A DNA stretch of 8,678 nt, from NCBI GenBank assembly GCA_021844645.1, contig JAKBTA010000058.1, forward strand, positions 1-8,678, written 5' to 3'. Positions 1 through 6,876 of this stretch are shown piece after piece. Position 1 is the stretch's first letter, and every line of letters starts with the position of its first letter. Source of the stretch: Nitrospirota bacterium (lineage in GTDB: Bacteria > Nitrospirota_A > Leptospirillia > Leptospirillales > Leptospirillaceae). Made by a program: the position numbers and the translations under genes. The notes under the pieces are model-generated. The model worked only from the letters and a program-made list of their open reading frames with translations, was not told the origin of the DNA and ran no database searches.

Positions 1-297
1 AACAAGGTTCTGCATAATGTTGTCGGAGGATCCATCGGAGTTCTTGAGGGCAATGGAGGAGACCTGCGTACAGGCCTTGCCATGCAGTCGCTTCATAACG
101 GCGAGGAATGGATTCACGAACCCATTCGGCTTAATGTCATCATTGAAGCACCAAAGACTCCAATTGATGAGATCATTCAAAAACATGCTGTCGTCAGGGA
201 GCTCATAGAAAATGAATGGCTCTATCTCTTCAACATGGATGACGATGGCAGGATTCATCAGAGACGGTCCAATGGCCAATGGGTCGAAGGGGACTAA
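1..297 (+). CDS. dabA: DabA-family (DUF2309/UPF0753) inorganic carbon protein, C-terminal part
   Basis: The reading frame is open from the first base and ends at TAA 295-297, giving the last 98 residues of a protein whose start lies outside the window. The segment carries the typical C-terminal signature of DUF2309 proteins: HNVVGGSIGVLEGNGGDLR, then TGLAMQSLHNGE, HEPIRLNVIIEAP and an ending rich in acidic and aromatic residues. In characterised systems DabA is a zinc-dependent, carbonic-anhydrase-like cytoplasmic protein. It works with the NuoL-like membrane protein DabB to hydrate CO2 to bicarbonate in an energy-coupled way. The zinc ligands lie further upstream and cannot be checked here. 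dabB would be expected upstream, outside the window. No terminator hairpin is obvious right after the stop. An internal ATG at 82 is only a methionine within the frame. Family assignment is from remembered motifs and is strong; the function is inferred from the family. Confidence 0.88.
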   Translation, partial: NKVLHNVVGGSIGVLEGNGGDLRTGLAMQSLHNGEEWIHEPIRLNVIIEAPKTPIDEIIQKHAVVRELIENEWLYLFNMDDDGRIHQRRSNGQWVEGD

Positions 298-1126
298 ATC
301 TTGAAGGATCCATTCAACGATATGTGTTTCATCTTGTAATCATGCTGAAAGACTATGTCTGCCGGCTGGAACCAGGGCTCAAACATGTTGAAGTTTCTGG
401 AAAAAAGTCCGGATGCGCTTACTTTCTCTACAATTGGGCCATGGAACTGAATCCAAGATCCTCCGATTCAAAAGAGAGCGGGAATGAAGCCGGCGTCTGT
501 TCTCCACATGTCTGGCTTGAATTTTACGCGGGAACCAACGTTTGTTCCGGACATTGCGGAAGTCGTCAAAACGGTTAGACCACGACCGGACAAGACGTTG
601 CATCCGTTCTGGACAAGAGCGCAAAAAACCGAAGTGGAGCCATTTTTAAACTGGCATTGCTCTATGAAAAGATTTCCAGAAAACAAAATGACTTTTTTAA
701 GGGTCCGACCCGGTTGATGAAGTGCTTTGGAAGCCTGTGCTTCAAGGATCTGGGATATTCCGAAATGAACGCCTCGGGAAAAGGCAACAACATCCCTGCT
801 GTTGGAGGATTCGAGGCAGTCTCATGGGTTGGGAGCACTCATCTGTCCAATACCTCATGATCGGGATATTCTGGTGCAAACACGATCAGGCGTTTCGCTT
901 TTATGAAACAGGATGCATCCGGGGTGTACCGGAGGTAACTCTGGGAAGATGCCCCTCAACAAACGGAATCGACGAAATCCCCATGGGTGATCCTGGGAGT
1001 CCCGCTACAACCGTTCTCCGGTTGAGATGCGGGAAGGTGTCAAAAAATCTGTTTCGAAAGAAAACAGGTGACCTCTTCTCCCTGAATGTCCGCCGTTAAA
1101 ACTGATCCGCGGAAAAGGAAGCTCAA
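298..1126. other. 829-base stretch without a convincing gene; possibly a decayed gene
   Basis: Between dabA and the kinase gene no frame gives a credible protein. The longest plus-strand possibilities (279-578, 484-717, 657-860, 722-1099) overlap in different frames. They lack a good ribosome binding site, except a weak purine stretch before 484, and give cysteine-, tryptophan- and arginine-rich translations typical of non-coding frames. Minus-strand frames (379-624, 468-686) look the same. I recognise no family in any frame, no strong hairpin, and no clear promoter for the kinase operon. The length is large against the tight spacing elsewhere in the window, so a gene broken by frameshifts, or a long untranslated or regulatory region, are both possible. 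Confidence 0.5.
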
Positions 1127-3091
1127 ATGAGCAAAAACAGAAAAACTCCAGAAGACCCAAGTGAATTGTGCGTTATTCCCCTGCCCAACTTCCCCCTTCC
1201 CCAGAAAGAACAATCACTTCCAGTCGGAATTTGCATATTCAACAACCAAAGGGACGTCATTTTCAAAACACCACTTTTTGAAAGCATGCTCAATGGCTTA
1301 AGAGTGGAAAAAAAAGGATCTCCATTGCTTTCAAGCGAGATTTCTTCCCATGTCTTCTCAGAAAAGAAGACACATGAAACAATCCTGCGCTATAAGACCA
1401 AAGATCCTGACGGACTGCCACATACGGTCCTCTGCCGAATCTTTCCCATGGAAAATCCTCAAGGATCCACTCTTGTCCATATTCAGGACATGACCGACAT
1501 AGAAACGCAATCAAGGGAGAGTCTCGCAATCAGCCGATACCAGGAGATCCTGGGAAAGATCGCGCATCTTGCTGTCAGCGGAGCTTCTCTCAAAGATGTC
1601 GCTGACTTTACTTCCCGGGAAACAGCCCGGGCATTGAATGTCGAATTCTGCAAAATTTTGATTCCAGGCGACTCTGACCCGCTCCTGCACCTCCTTGCCG
1701 GGGTCGGGTGGGATGCCGAATTTGTCGGAAGCTATGTCCAGGAGGGTGGGGTTCACTCACAAGCTGGTTTTGCCATCCGTGAGAGAAAACCGGTCATCGT
1801 CCGGGACATGGTGACAGAAAAAAGGTTTTCTCCGTCGCTCCTTCTCTCAAGACATGGAGTCCGCTCAGGGGTCAGTGTCCCGATGATGTTTCAGGGACAG
1901 GTGCTTGGTGCCATGAGCGTCCATACCATTTCGGTTCGACAATTCGACTCCCGTGAAATCGACTTTCTTGAGACAGTGGCCAATACATTCGCAACCATAC
2001 TTGACCGCTGGAAAAGGGAAGAAACACAACTCTCCCTCTACAAGAGACTTTTTGCCCAAATTCAGGACGGGGTCATCCTGACCGACAAAAACGGCATTAT
2101 TCTCGAATGGAATCCGGCAATGGAGAAAATGTCAGGATGGTCACGAGAAGAAACAATCGGAAAAACTCCGGCATTGCTCTCCTCGGGCCGCCAAGGACCG
2201 GATTTTTACAACCTGTTATGGCAGACACTTCTTTCCGGCAACTCTTTTGTCGGAAGATTCATCAACAGGCATAAAGACCAGACAGAATTTCTTGTCTGGG
2301 AGAATATCAGTCCGGTTATGGATCCCGACAACACAATCCGTTACTTTCTCTCCATTCTGACCGACCTTTCAGAAAGAGAAAAGCTTCTGGAAGCGCTCAG
2401 ACAAACGGAGCAGATCAAGCTTGTCGGCCAGCTTTCCGGCGGCCTTCTTCACGAAATCAGAAATCCGCTTATTGGAATGGGCAGTCTCGCAGATCATATC
2501 GGAGCATCGAAAAAGCTCCCCGAAGATCTGCGTCGACAAGTTCAGCTGATTGCGGGAGAAGCTCGAAGGATAGATGATCTTCTGGAGTCCCATCTTTCTG
2601 TCATGAGGCCAAAATCATTCGACTTTCAGATTCTGAACCTGGTGGATCTGGTAGAAGATGCTCATTCTCTTCTCGCCCAGGCATTTCGGAAGGCAAAAGT
2701 CCAGTTTATCCTGACCCACGAAACTCCAATCAAGGAAATCGAAGGAGCTCGGGGTCCGCTTCAGCAGGTTTTTTTAAACCTGATGATGAATGCCCTCGAT
2801 GCGATGCCAGATGGAGGAACCATGACCGTTGACATCGACCTCCATCCTCATCAAAACAGAAAGGGCATCAACATCACAATACGGGACTCGGGAAAAGGGA
2901 TTCCGGAACATATTCTCAAAAGGCTGCATGAACCGTTCTTCACCTATGGGAAGGCAAAGGGCGTAGGACTTGGGCTCTCCATTACAAGAGATATTCTTGA
3001 CAGACACCAGGGACAGGTCTCCATTGAAAGTCCTGCAGGACAAGGGGTTCTGGCAACCGTATGGCTGCCGGTCAAACAGGAGGACAAATGA
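1127..3091 (+). CDS. Soluble PAS-GAF-PAS sensor histidine kinase (NtrB-like)
   Basis: This 654-residue protein has the full set of kinase boxes. The H-box LLHEIRNPL has phospho-acceptor His442, and the N-box NLMMNALDAM covers 551-560. The G1 box DSGKG is at 587-591, the F-box EPFFTYGKAKG at 602-612 and the G2 box GVGLGLSI at 612-619. Upstream lie a PAS-like region (about 30-128), a GAF domain (about 138-297) and a second PAS domain (about 302-418, with WNPAMEKMSGWSREE). No hydrophobic segment is long enough to cross the membrane, so it should be cytosolic and sense an internal signal by its PAS or GAF domains; the ligand cannot be told. The ATG at 1127 follows a purine-rich AAGGAAG. The TGA stop overlaps the start of the NtrC-type regulator gene (ATGA), so the two are almost certainly cotranscribed partners: this kinase would phosphorylate Asp53 of that regulator. 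It resembles NtrB/AtoS/ZraS-type kinases, but no specific name is justified. Confidence 0.92.
   Translation: MSKNRKTPEDPSELCVIPLPNFPLPQKEQSLPVGICIFNNQRDVIFKTPLFESMLNGLRVEKKGSPLLSSEISSHVFSEKKTHETILRYKTKDPDGLPHTVLCRIFPMENPQGSTLVHIQDMTDIETQSRESLAISRYQEILGKIAHLAVSGASLKDVADFTSRETARALNVEFCKILIPGDSDPLLHLLAGVGWDAEFVGSYVQEGGVHSQAGFAIRERKPVIVRDMVTEKRFSPSLLLSRHGVRSGVSVPMMFQGQVLGAMSVHTISVRQFDSREIDFLETVANTFATILDRWKREETQLSLYKRLFAQIQDGVILTDKNGIILEWNPAMEKMSGWSREETIGKTPALLSSGRQGPDFYNLLWQTLLSGNSFVGRFINRHKDQTEFLVWENISPVMDPDNTIRYFLSILTDLSEREKLLEALRQTEQIKLVGQLSGGLLHEIRNPLIGMGSLADHIGASKKLPEDLRRQVQLIAGEARRIDDLLESHLSVMRPKSFDFQILNLVDLVEDAHSLLAQAFRKAKVQFILTHETPIKEIEGARGPLQQVFLNLMMNALDAMPDGGTMTVDIDLHPHQNRKGINITIRDSGKGIPEHILKRLHEPFFTYGKAKGVGLGLSITRDILDRHQGQVSIESPAGQGVLATVWLPVKQEDK
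3078..3083 (+). promoter_or_regulatory. Ribosome binding site setting the regulator start
   Basis: AGGAGG lies inside the end of the kinase gene, four bases before ATG 3088. It supports start 3088, with an ATGA overlap to the kinase stop, over the upstream in-frame ATG at 3061. The 3088 product also begins like a receiver domain (MIANVLLVEDEP), without the odd extra MAAGQTGGQ. Confidence 0.8.
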
Positions 3092-4476
3092 TCGCAAATG
3101 TTTTGCTTGTCGAAGATGAGCCATCGATTCGGGAAGCGTTTTCCATAAAACTCTCCGAAAAAGGATATCTCGTTCAGACAGCCCGAAATGGAGAAGAAGG
3201 GATCAGCCTGATCAAAAAATTTAATCCGGACATTCTCATTCTTGATATGGTCATGGCCGGAATGTCTGGAATGGATGTATTAAAGGAGGTCAGGTCCCAG
3301 GATGCGGATATCCCTGTTATCGTCCTCACCGCACGAGGAACGGTCAGGGATGCTGTTGAGGCCATGCGCCTTGGTGCCTTTGACTTTGTTACAAAAAGCA
3401 TCGATATGGATGAACTGCTGCTCTCAATGGCCAACGCAACCCGATTCCTTTCTCTCTCGAGGGAAGCCAGGTACTGGACGGGCAAAGAGTTTGAGCGGTA
3501 TTCCCTGGAACATATGGTTGCCGAGAGTGACTCAAGCCTCCGGCTCAAAAAACAGGTTCGGGATCTGGCAGGCAATGATCAGGTCACAGTGCTCCTCCAG
3601 GGTGAAACAGGCAGTGGCAAGGAGTATGTCTCAAAGGTACTTCATTATAACGGTCCACTGGGGAACAGACCTTTTATAGAGGTCGATTGCCCGGCAATAC
3701 CTTCGGAACTCTTTGAAAGCGAGCTGTTTGGTTATGAAAAAGGATCTTTTACCGGAGCCTCCGGAAAAAAGGTTGGATTGATTGAGCTTGCAGATGGAGG
3801 AACGGTTCTTCTTGATGAAATAGGAGATCTTCCCCTGCCCCTTCAAGCCAAGTTACTCAGGGTGATCGAAGAGCGAACAATCAGAAGGGTGGGTGGTGGA
3901 GCGCAATTCCCCGTAAATGTCCGATTTATGGCAGCAACACATCGGGATCTCCGTCAGGCCGTGAAGAATGGGACATTCAGGGAAGATCTTTTCTATCGCC
4001 TGAATGTAGTCGTTCTATCGATTCCCCCACTGAGAGAGAGAAGAAAGGACATCATCCCGATTTCCGAAAAATTCCTGTATAAATCGGCACAGATTTTCAG
4101 AAAGAAAATTCACCAAATCTCCCCATCAGCAAAACAGCTTCTCATCAACTACGATTTTCCCGGAAACATCAGGGAGTTATCGAATCTGATCGAACGGGCC
4201 GTGCTCTATTGCTCGGGAAACCAGCTTGAATGCGAACATTTTCCTGCCGAGATTCAATCGCGGAAACACCTCTCCAACGGAAAAATGCTGGAACAACATT
4301 CAGACCATCAGGAATTATCCATTCCGTTCAGGCTGGGACAGGATTCGCTAGACAGCCATGAACAGGAACTTATCTCCAGAATCATGGCACATTCTCATGG
4401 AAAAAAGGTACTCGCAGCAAAACTTCTGGGGATAAGCAGATGGGCACTCGAAAGAAGAATCAAGGCGGAAAAATGA
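3088..4476 (+). CDS. NtrC-family sigma-54-dependent response regulator
   Basis: From ATG 3088 the product is 462 residues in the classic three-part layout. The receiver domain (1-120) has acidic pocket Glu9-Asp10-Glu11, phosphorylation site Asp53 (ILDMVMAGMSG), Thr81 and Lys103. The AAA+ domain (about 142-375) has Walker A GETGSGKE (172-179), the sigma-54-contacting loop as GSFTGA (219-224), Walker B GGTVLLDEIGD (237-247), the arginine region FREDLFYRLNV (297-307) and PGNIREL (358-364). A Fis-type helix-turn-helix closes the protein (LAAKLLGISRWALERRIK, 442-459). Two small departures from the commonest motifs are Ser for Ala in GAFTGA and Lys-Ser instead of Lys-Pro after Lys103; neither is expected to abolish function. 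It should activate sigma-54 promoters when phosphorylated by the overlapping kinase. I found no clear -24/-12 promoter (TGGC-N8-TTGC type) in the window, so targets are probably elsewhere. Confidence 0.93.
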   Translation: MIANVLLVEDEPSIREAFSIKLSEKGYLVQTARNGEEGISLIKKFNPDILILDMVMAGMSGMDVLKEVRSQDADIPVIVLTARGTVRDAVEAMRLGAFDFVTKSIDMDELLLSMANATRFLSLSREARYWTGKEFERYSLEHMVAESDSSLRLKKQVRDLAGNDQVTVLLQGETGSGKEYVSKVLHYNGPLGNRPFIEVDCPAIPSELFESELFGYEKGSFTGASGKKVGLIELADGGTVLLDEIGDLPLPLQAKLLRVIEERTIRRVGGGAQFPVNVRFMAATHRDLRQAVKNGTFREDLFYRLNVVVLSIPPLRERRKDIIPISEKFLYKSAQIFRKKIHQISPSAKQLLINYDFPGNIRELSNLIERAVLYCSGNQLECEHFPAEIQSRKHLSNGKMLEQHSDHQELSIPFRLGQDSLDSHEQELISRIMAHSHGKKVLAAKLLGISRWALERRIKAEK

Positions 4477-4510
4477 AAAAGGGGACCGGGAGTTACCTTC
4501 CCGATCCCCT
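4476..4510 (-). terminator. Rho-independent terminator of the isocitrate dehydrogenase operon
   Basis: The arms AGGGGACCGGGA (4480-4491) and TCCCGATCCCCT (4499-4510) pair with one mismatch (4486 against 4504) around a short loop. On the minus strand the hairpin is followed by TTTTTCATTTTT. On the plus strand no T-run follows, so it mainly serves the minus-strand operon, although the hairpin directly abuts the stop of the response regulator gene. Confidence 0.75.
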
Positions 4511-4530
4511 CCATTATAAGAAAGAAACGA

Positions 4531-4878
4531 TCAATAGGCCTTGCTGAAGCCTGCTTCATCGCCATAGTTCCAAAGTTTCTGAGCGGCGGACCACTTCCAC
4601 TTCTTTGTCAGATTTGAAAGGAAAACATCAACATCTGCATCGGTCACAGGACCCTTTGCCATGAAACGGCAACGATACCAGTTAACCATCATCAGGTCAG
4701 GGCTGACATATCCTGGCCAGACCTTTGTTCCCCTGTTTGAAATGAACTCGATCTTGAAGGCGCCGTAATCATCAAAAGCAGGAATTCCGTCTTCAGTAAT
4801 AATATAGACATCAACACCAACAAGTGTAATCGGCTTGGCAGGTCTTTTTGCCCTTCTGGAAGTGGCTTCTGTAAGCAT
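4531..4878 (-). CDS. Stand-alone C-terminal domain of Thermus-type isocitrate dehydrogenase
   Basis: This 115-residue protein lies directly downstream of the isocitrate dehydrogenase gene, 26 bases from its stop. It has its own ribosome binding site (GGAGA, 8 bases before ATG 4878). Its motifs LVGVDVYI (19-26), FISNRGTKVWP (45-55), NWYRCRFM (66-73) and a final segment with W...KLW....EAGFSKA (96-114) match, as I recall it, the roughly 110-residue extra C-terminal domain of Thermus thermophilus isocitrate dehydrogenase. That domain contains VGVDVFVE, MISNRGTQVYP, DHYRCRF and GFTKA. In such long enzymes the domain is part of one chain and helps oligomer assembly. Here it is separate, so it probably binds the catalytic subunit in trans (inference). 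The basic start (SRRAKRPAKP) resembles the linker before that domain. No transmembrane segment or signal peptide is visible. Standard annotation would likely call it hypothetical. Confidence 0.82.
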   Translation of the reverse strand: MLTEATSRRAKRPAKPITLVGVDVYIITEDGIPAFDDYGAFKIEFISNRGTKVWPGYVSPDLMMVNWYRCRFMAKGPVTDADVDVFLSNLTKKWKWSAAQKLWNYGDEAGFSKAY

Positions 4879-4904
4879 TTTTAGTTCTCCTTTTTCTGAT
4901 AGGA

Positions 4905-5915
4905 TTAAACGGTTTCCATCGCCTTGATGATGGCATCGGCATATTCATCGGTAGACGCCGTCCCGCCTGCATCGTAAGTCAAATGTTTTGCTTCGGCCAA
5001 AACCTTGTCCACACCTTTTTCAATACGGGTGGCGGCTTCATGCTCATTCAACCACTTCAACATCATCACACCAGAAAGAAGAACTGCAGAAGGATTCACT
5101 TTTTTCATGCCGGCATACTTTGGAGCGGAACCGTGAACAGCTTCAAAGATTGCGCAGTTATCGCCAATATTGGCACCAGGGGCGAAACCAAGACCACCGA
5201 CCAATCCAGCACAAAGATCCGAGAGGATATCTCCGTAGAGATTAGGAAGAACCAGACAGTCAAACTGACCTGGATTGCGAACAAGCTGCATGGAACAGTT
5301 ATCGACGATGATGTCTTCGGCGATAATCTCCGGGTATTTCTTTGCAACTTCACGGAAGGCTTCCAGAAAGAGACCATCGGTCATCTTCATGATGTTAGCC
5401 TTGTGAACGCACTGAATCTTCTTCCTGTTATTCGCCTTCGCCCATTTAAAAGCAAACTCGGCAATACGAACGGATCCCGGCCAGGTGATAACCTTAAGGC
5501 ACTGGGCAACTTCGTCTGAAACCATATGCTCGATGGCAGCATAAGAGTCTTCCGTATTTTCCCTGAAGCTCAGGATATCGATTTTGTCCCAGGGACGCTT
5601 CAAGACAGGGATCAATTTGGCAGGGCGAACGTTTGCATAAAGGTCGAACATCTTTCTGAGGGTCACATTGGCGCTCTTATGGCCTGTGCCGACAGGTGTT
5701 GTCGTTGGTCCCTTGATGGCAAGCTTGTTTTTTGCGATTGATTTGATCGTTTTTTCCGGTAAAAGCGTGCCATGTTCCTTAAGGCAATCGAGACCGATCT
5801 CTTCATATTCCCATGTGATGTCAACACCACTATGGTCAATGACTCTTCTTACCGCCTCACAGATTTCCGGTCCGGTACCCTCTCCAGGCAACATCGTAAT
5901 GACATGCTTTTTCAT
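4905..5915 (-). CDS. icd: Isocitrate dehydrogenase, catalytic subunit (Thermus-type, short form)
   Basis: The 336-residue product is an isocitrate/isopropylmalate dehydrogenase family enzyme, converting isocitrate to 2-oxoglutarate and CO2 or running the reverse carboxylation. Visible features are LPGEGTGPE (9-17), substrate loop KSANVTLRK (80-88), ANVRP (94-98), FRENTEDSYA (117-126), the KANIMK lysine region (172-177), metal-binding NLYGDILSDL (225-234, Asp229 and Asp233) and cofactor loop HGSAPKYAG (261-269). Ser81, the ANVRP and GLGFAPGANIG segments favour isocitrate dehydrogenase over isopropylmalate dehydrogenase. Lys266-Tyr267 in the cofactor loop is the pair found in NADP enzymes (NAD enzymes often have Asp-Ile), so NADP is likelier but unproven. 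Start ATG 5915 is chosen for its GGAGG site nine bases upstream and the MKKHVITMLPGEG start; the 28-codon upstream extension begins with TTG. The chain ends where fused homologues continue into a C-terminal domain, which is encoded by the next gene. The promoter could not be pinned down. Confidence 0.92.
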   Translation of the reverse strand: MKKHVITMLPGEGTGPEICEAVRRVIDHSGVDITWEYEEIGLDCLKEHGTLLPEKTIKSIAKNKLAIKGPTTTPVGTGHKSANVTLRKMFDLYANVRPAKLIPVLKRPWDKIDILSFRENTEDSYAAIEHMVSDEVAQCLKVITWPGSVRIAEFAFKWAKANNRKKIQCVHKANIMKMTDGLFLEAFREVAKKYPEIIAEDIIVDNCSMQLVRNPGQFDCLVLPNLYGDILSDLCAGLVGGLGFAPGANIGDNCAIFEAVHGSAPKYAGMKKVNPSAVLLSGVMMLKWLNEHEAATRIEKGVDKVLAEAKHLTYDAGGTASTDEYADAIIKAMETV

Positions 5916-6063
5916 TAATAAAATCCTCCAGGATGCACCAATGTTCAGTCCTCTTTCCTCCCCATTGAAGAAAGAGTTGTTCCAAGCTAATAGCAACAAC
6001 CATACCAGTTTCCATATTCCTTTTTTAATATATTCTTAGCGTTTTATATCATTGAGCATTACT

Positions 6064-6104
6064 GGAATACGTGCGAAAAATAGGTGTGATTTCGCACGTA
6101 TTCC
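6064..6104. repeat. Perfect 15-bp inverted repeat with 11-base spacer
   Basis: GGAATACGTGCGAAA (6064-6078) is the exact reverse complement of TTTCGCACGTATTCC (6090-6104), separated by AATAGGTGTGA. Arm centres are 26 bases apart. No T-run follows on either strand, so it is unlikely to be a terminator. Its position 149 bases before the icd start and about 77 bases before the haemoglobin -35 box suits an operator for a dimeric or tetrameric regulator. I do not recognise the half-site. Confidence 0.85.
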
Positions 6105-6180
6105 TAACCAAGAGCACAACAGTTAAAAACAGGAGAAGAATAAAAAGAAAATCAAAAAAACAGGGGTCCCCGGTTGGGCA

Positions 6181-6212
6181 TTGACAACTCTTTTTTTACT
6201 GCCTAATATAAT
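6181..6212 (+). promoter_or_regulatory. Sigma-70-type promoter of the haemoglobin gene
   Basis: A consensus -35 TTGACA (6181-6186) is followed after 17 bases by TAATAT (6204-6209). A consensus TATAAT at 6207-6212 also exists but with a 20-base spacing. Upstream lies an A-rich run (about 6150-6160) that could act as an UP-like element. The transcript would start near 6216 and have a leader of about 80 bases. Confidence 0.7.
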
Positions 6213-6230
6213 TCATGTATCATGCATCTT
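6208..6230 (+). promoter_or_regulatory. Possible NsrR-like operator over the haemoglobin -10/start region
   Basis: The right half ATGCATCTT (6222-6230) matches the remembered NsrR half-site ATRCATCTT exactly. The left half ATAATTCAT (6208-6216) matches the mirror AAGATGCAT at six of nine bases, with the canonical 5-base spacing. The site overlaps the -10 box and expected start, where a repressor would act. The gene it precedes encodes a globin, a common NsrR target. No nsrR gene is in the window, so this is a motif-and-context inference. Confidence 0.35.
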
Positions 6231-6294
6231 TTAGAGACAGGGAATACATCAGGAATGGATTGTTCAACGAAGAAAATTCCAACAAGGAGGAAAG

Positions 6295-6738
6295 ATGGCT
6301 ATCAACACGGATCTCATCAAAAAAAGCGCACAACTGATCGCACCACTCGGCAGCACCGTCACGGAATACTTCTACAACACAATGTTTACAGAGCATCCTG
6401 AAGTCAGAAAAATGTTTCCTGCAGAAATGGGAGTACAGGCCCAAAGACTTTTCGATTCTATCGTATATATCACTTCGAATATCGACAAGCCGGACGCACT
6501 TGTCCCCTATCTCCAGAGACTTGGAACCGGTCACATCAAGTTTGATACAAGACCGGAGCATTATCCGATCGTAGGAAACAGTCTGATGAAAACATTGGCA
6601 CATTTTGCGGGCCCGGCCTGGACAAAAGAAATGGCCGAGGCATGGAGTGAGGCTTATAACCTCGCAGCATCTGTCATGATCGAAGCAGCATCCAAAGCCA
6701 TGGATCCAGAACGTTATCAGCCTATTTCAGCCAAATAG
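6295..6738 (+). CDS. Single-domain haemoglobin (Vitreoscilla/flavohaemoglobin-type globin)
   Basis: The 147-residue protein is a complete bacterial globin of the family that includes Vitreoscilla haemoglobin and the N-terminal domain of flavohaemoglobin Hmp. Recognisable positions are a B-helix Tyr27 (TEYFYNTMF), PheCD1 as Phe41 (RKMFP), a distal Gln (48 or 50) and proximal His80 in LGTGHIKF. The EHYPIVG segment (88-94) contains Tyr90, and AWSEAYN (116-122) closes the haem pocket. It lacks the FAD/NAD reductase domain of Hmp, so electrons must come from a separate reductase. Likely roles are binding or dioxygenating NO, or supplying O2 at low tension to the terminal oxidase (inference from family). 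ATG 6295 follows AAGGAGG four bases away. It is alone between its own strong promoter and a terminator. It could be induced by nitrosative stress if the NsrR-like site upstream is real. Confidence 0.92.
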   Translation: MAINTDLIKKSAQLIAPLGSTVTEYFYNTMFTEHPEVRKMFPAEMGVQAQRLFDSIVYITSNIDKPDALVPYLQRLGTGHIKFDTRPEHYPIVGNSLMKTLAHFAGPAWTKEMAEAWSEAYNLAASVMIEAASKAMDPERYQPISAK

Positions 6739-6756
6739 TCCCTCTCCTCAAAAAAC

Positions 6757-6796
6757 AAAAAGGCCTTGGGCAAATAGACGCCCTTGGCCTTTTTTT
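6757..6796. terminator. Bidirectional terminator between the haemoglobin gene and tatA
   Basis: AAAAAGGCC..GGGC (6757-6771) pairs with GCCC..GGCCTTTTT (6780-6794) with a TT/TT internal mismatch and an 8-base loop. Seven T follow on the plus strand (6790-6796), while TTTTTGTTTTTTG follows on the minus strand. It therefore suits both the haemoglobin transcript and the converging tatA transcript. Confidence 0.85.
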
Positions 6797-6876
6797 ATAA
6801 CCACACTGGAACTTTCCACAGAAGAAACCCTTGAAAGAGCCAACCCCTGCTTGGTCAAATAAAATGACCCGCTCGA

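Larger units (their letters stand above)
5916..6294. promoter_or_regulatory. Divergent control region between icd (-) and the haemoglobin gene (+)
   Basis: No gene is visible here. In order along the plus strand it holds the icd ribosome binding site (5925-5929) and an AT-rich stretch around 6020-6055, where an icd promoter may lie, though no good -35/-10 pair was found. A 15-bp perfect inverted repeat follows (6064-6104). Next come a strongly purine-rich, A-rich run (about 6122-6166), a short palindrome GGGGTCCCC (6163-6171) and the haemoglobin promoter and leader with AAGGAGG at 6284-6290. Confidence 0.7.

Noticed and set aside
722..1099. 125-codon frame just before the kinase gene
   Set aside because: It starts with GTG without a ribosome binding site and its product is scattered with Cys and Trp. 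I recognise no motif; it is treated as part of the gene-poor stretch.
3061..3087. Upstream in-frame ATG at 3061 as start of the response regulator
   Set aside because: It lies deep in the kinase gene without a ribosome binding site, whereas ATG 3088 has AGGAGG four bases upstream and gives a normal receiver N-terminus.
4879..4904. Sequencing frameshift joining isocitrate dehydrogenase and the small downstream protein
   Set aside because: There is a proper stop, a 26-base gap with a strong ribosome binding site and a clean ATG, so two genes are the simpler reading.
4983..5519. 178-codon plus-strand open frame across icd
   Set aside because: It is antisense to a clear isocitrate dehydrogenase gene, has no recognisable domain and looks like a shadow of the real coding frame.
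5916..5999. 28-codon N-terminal extension of isocitrate dehydrogenase from TTG 5999
   Set aside because: The extension does not resemble the family, and ATG 5915 has GGAGG at good spacing.
6064..6104. Inverted repeat as a transcription terminator
   Set aside because: No T-run follows on either strand and it lies between divergent genes, where a terminator has no transcript to stop.
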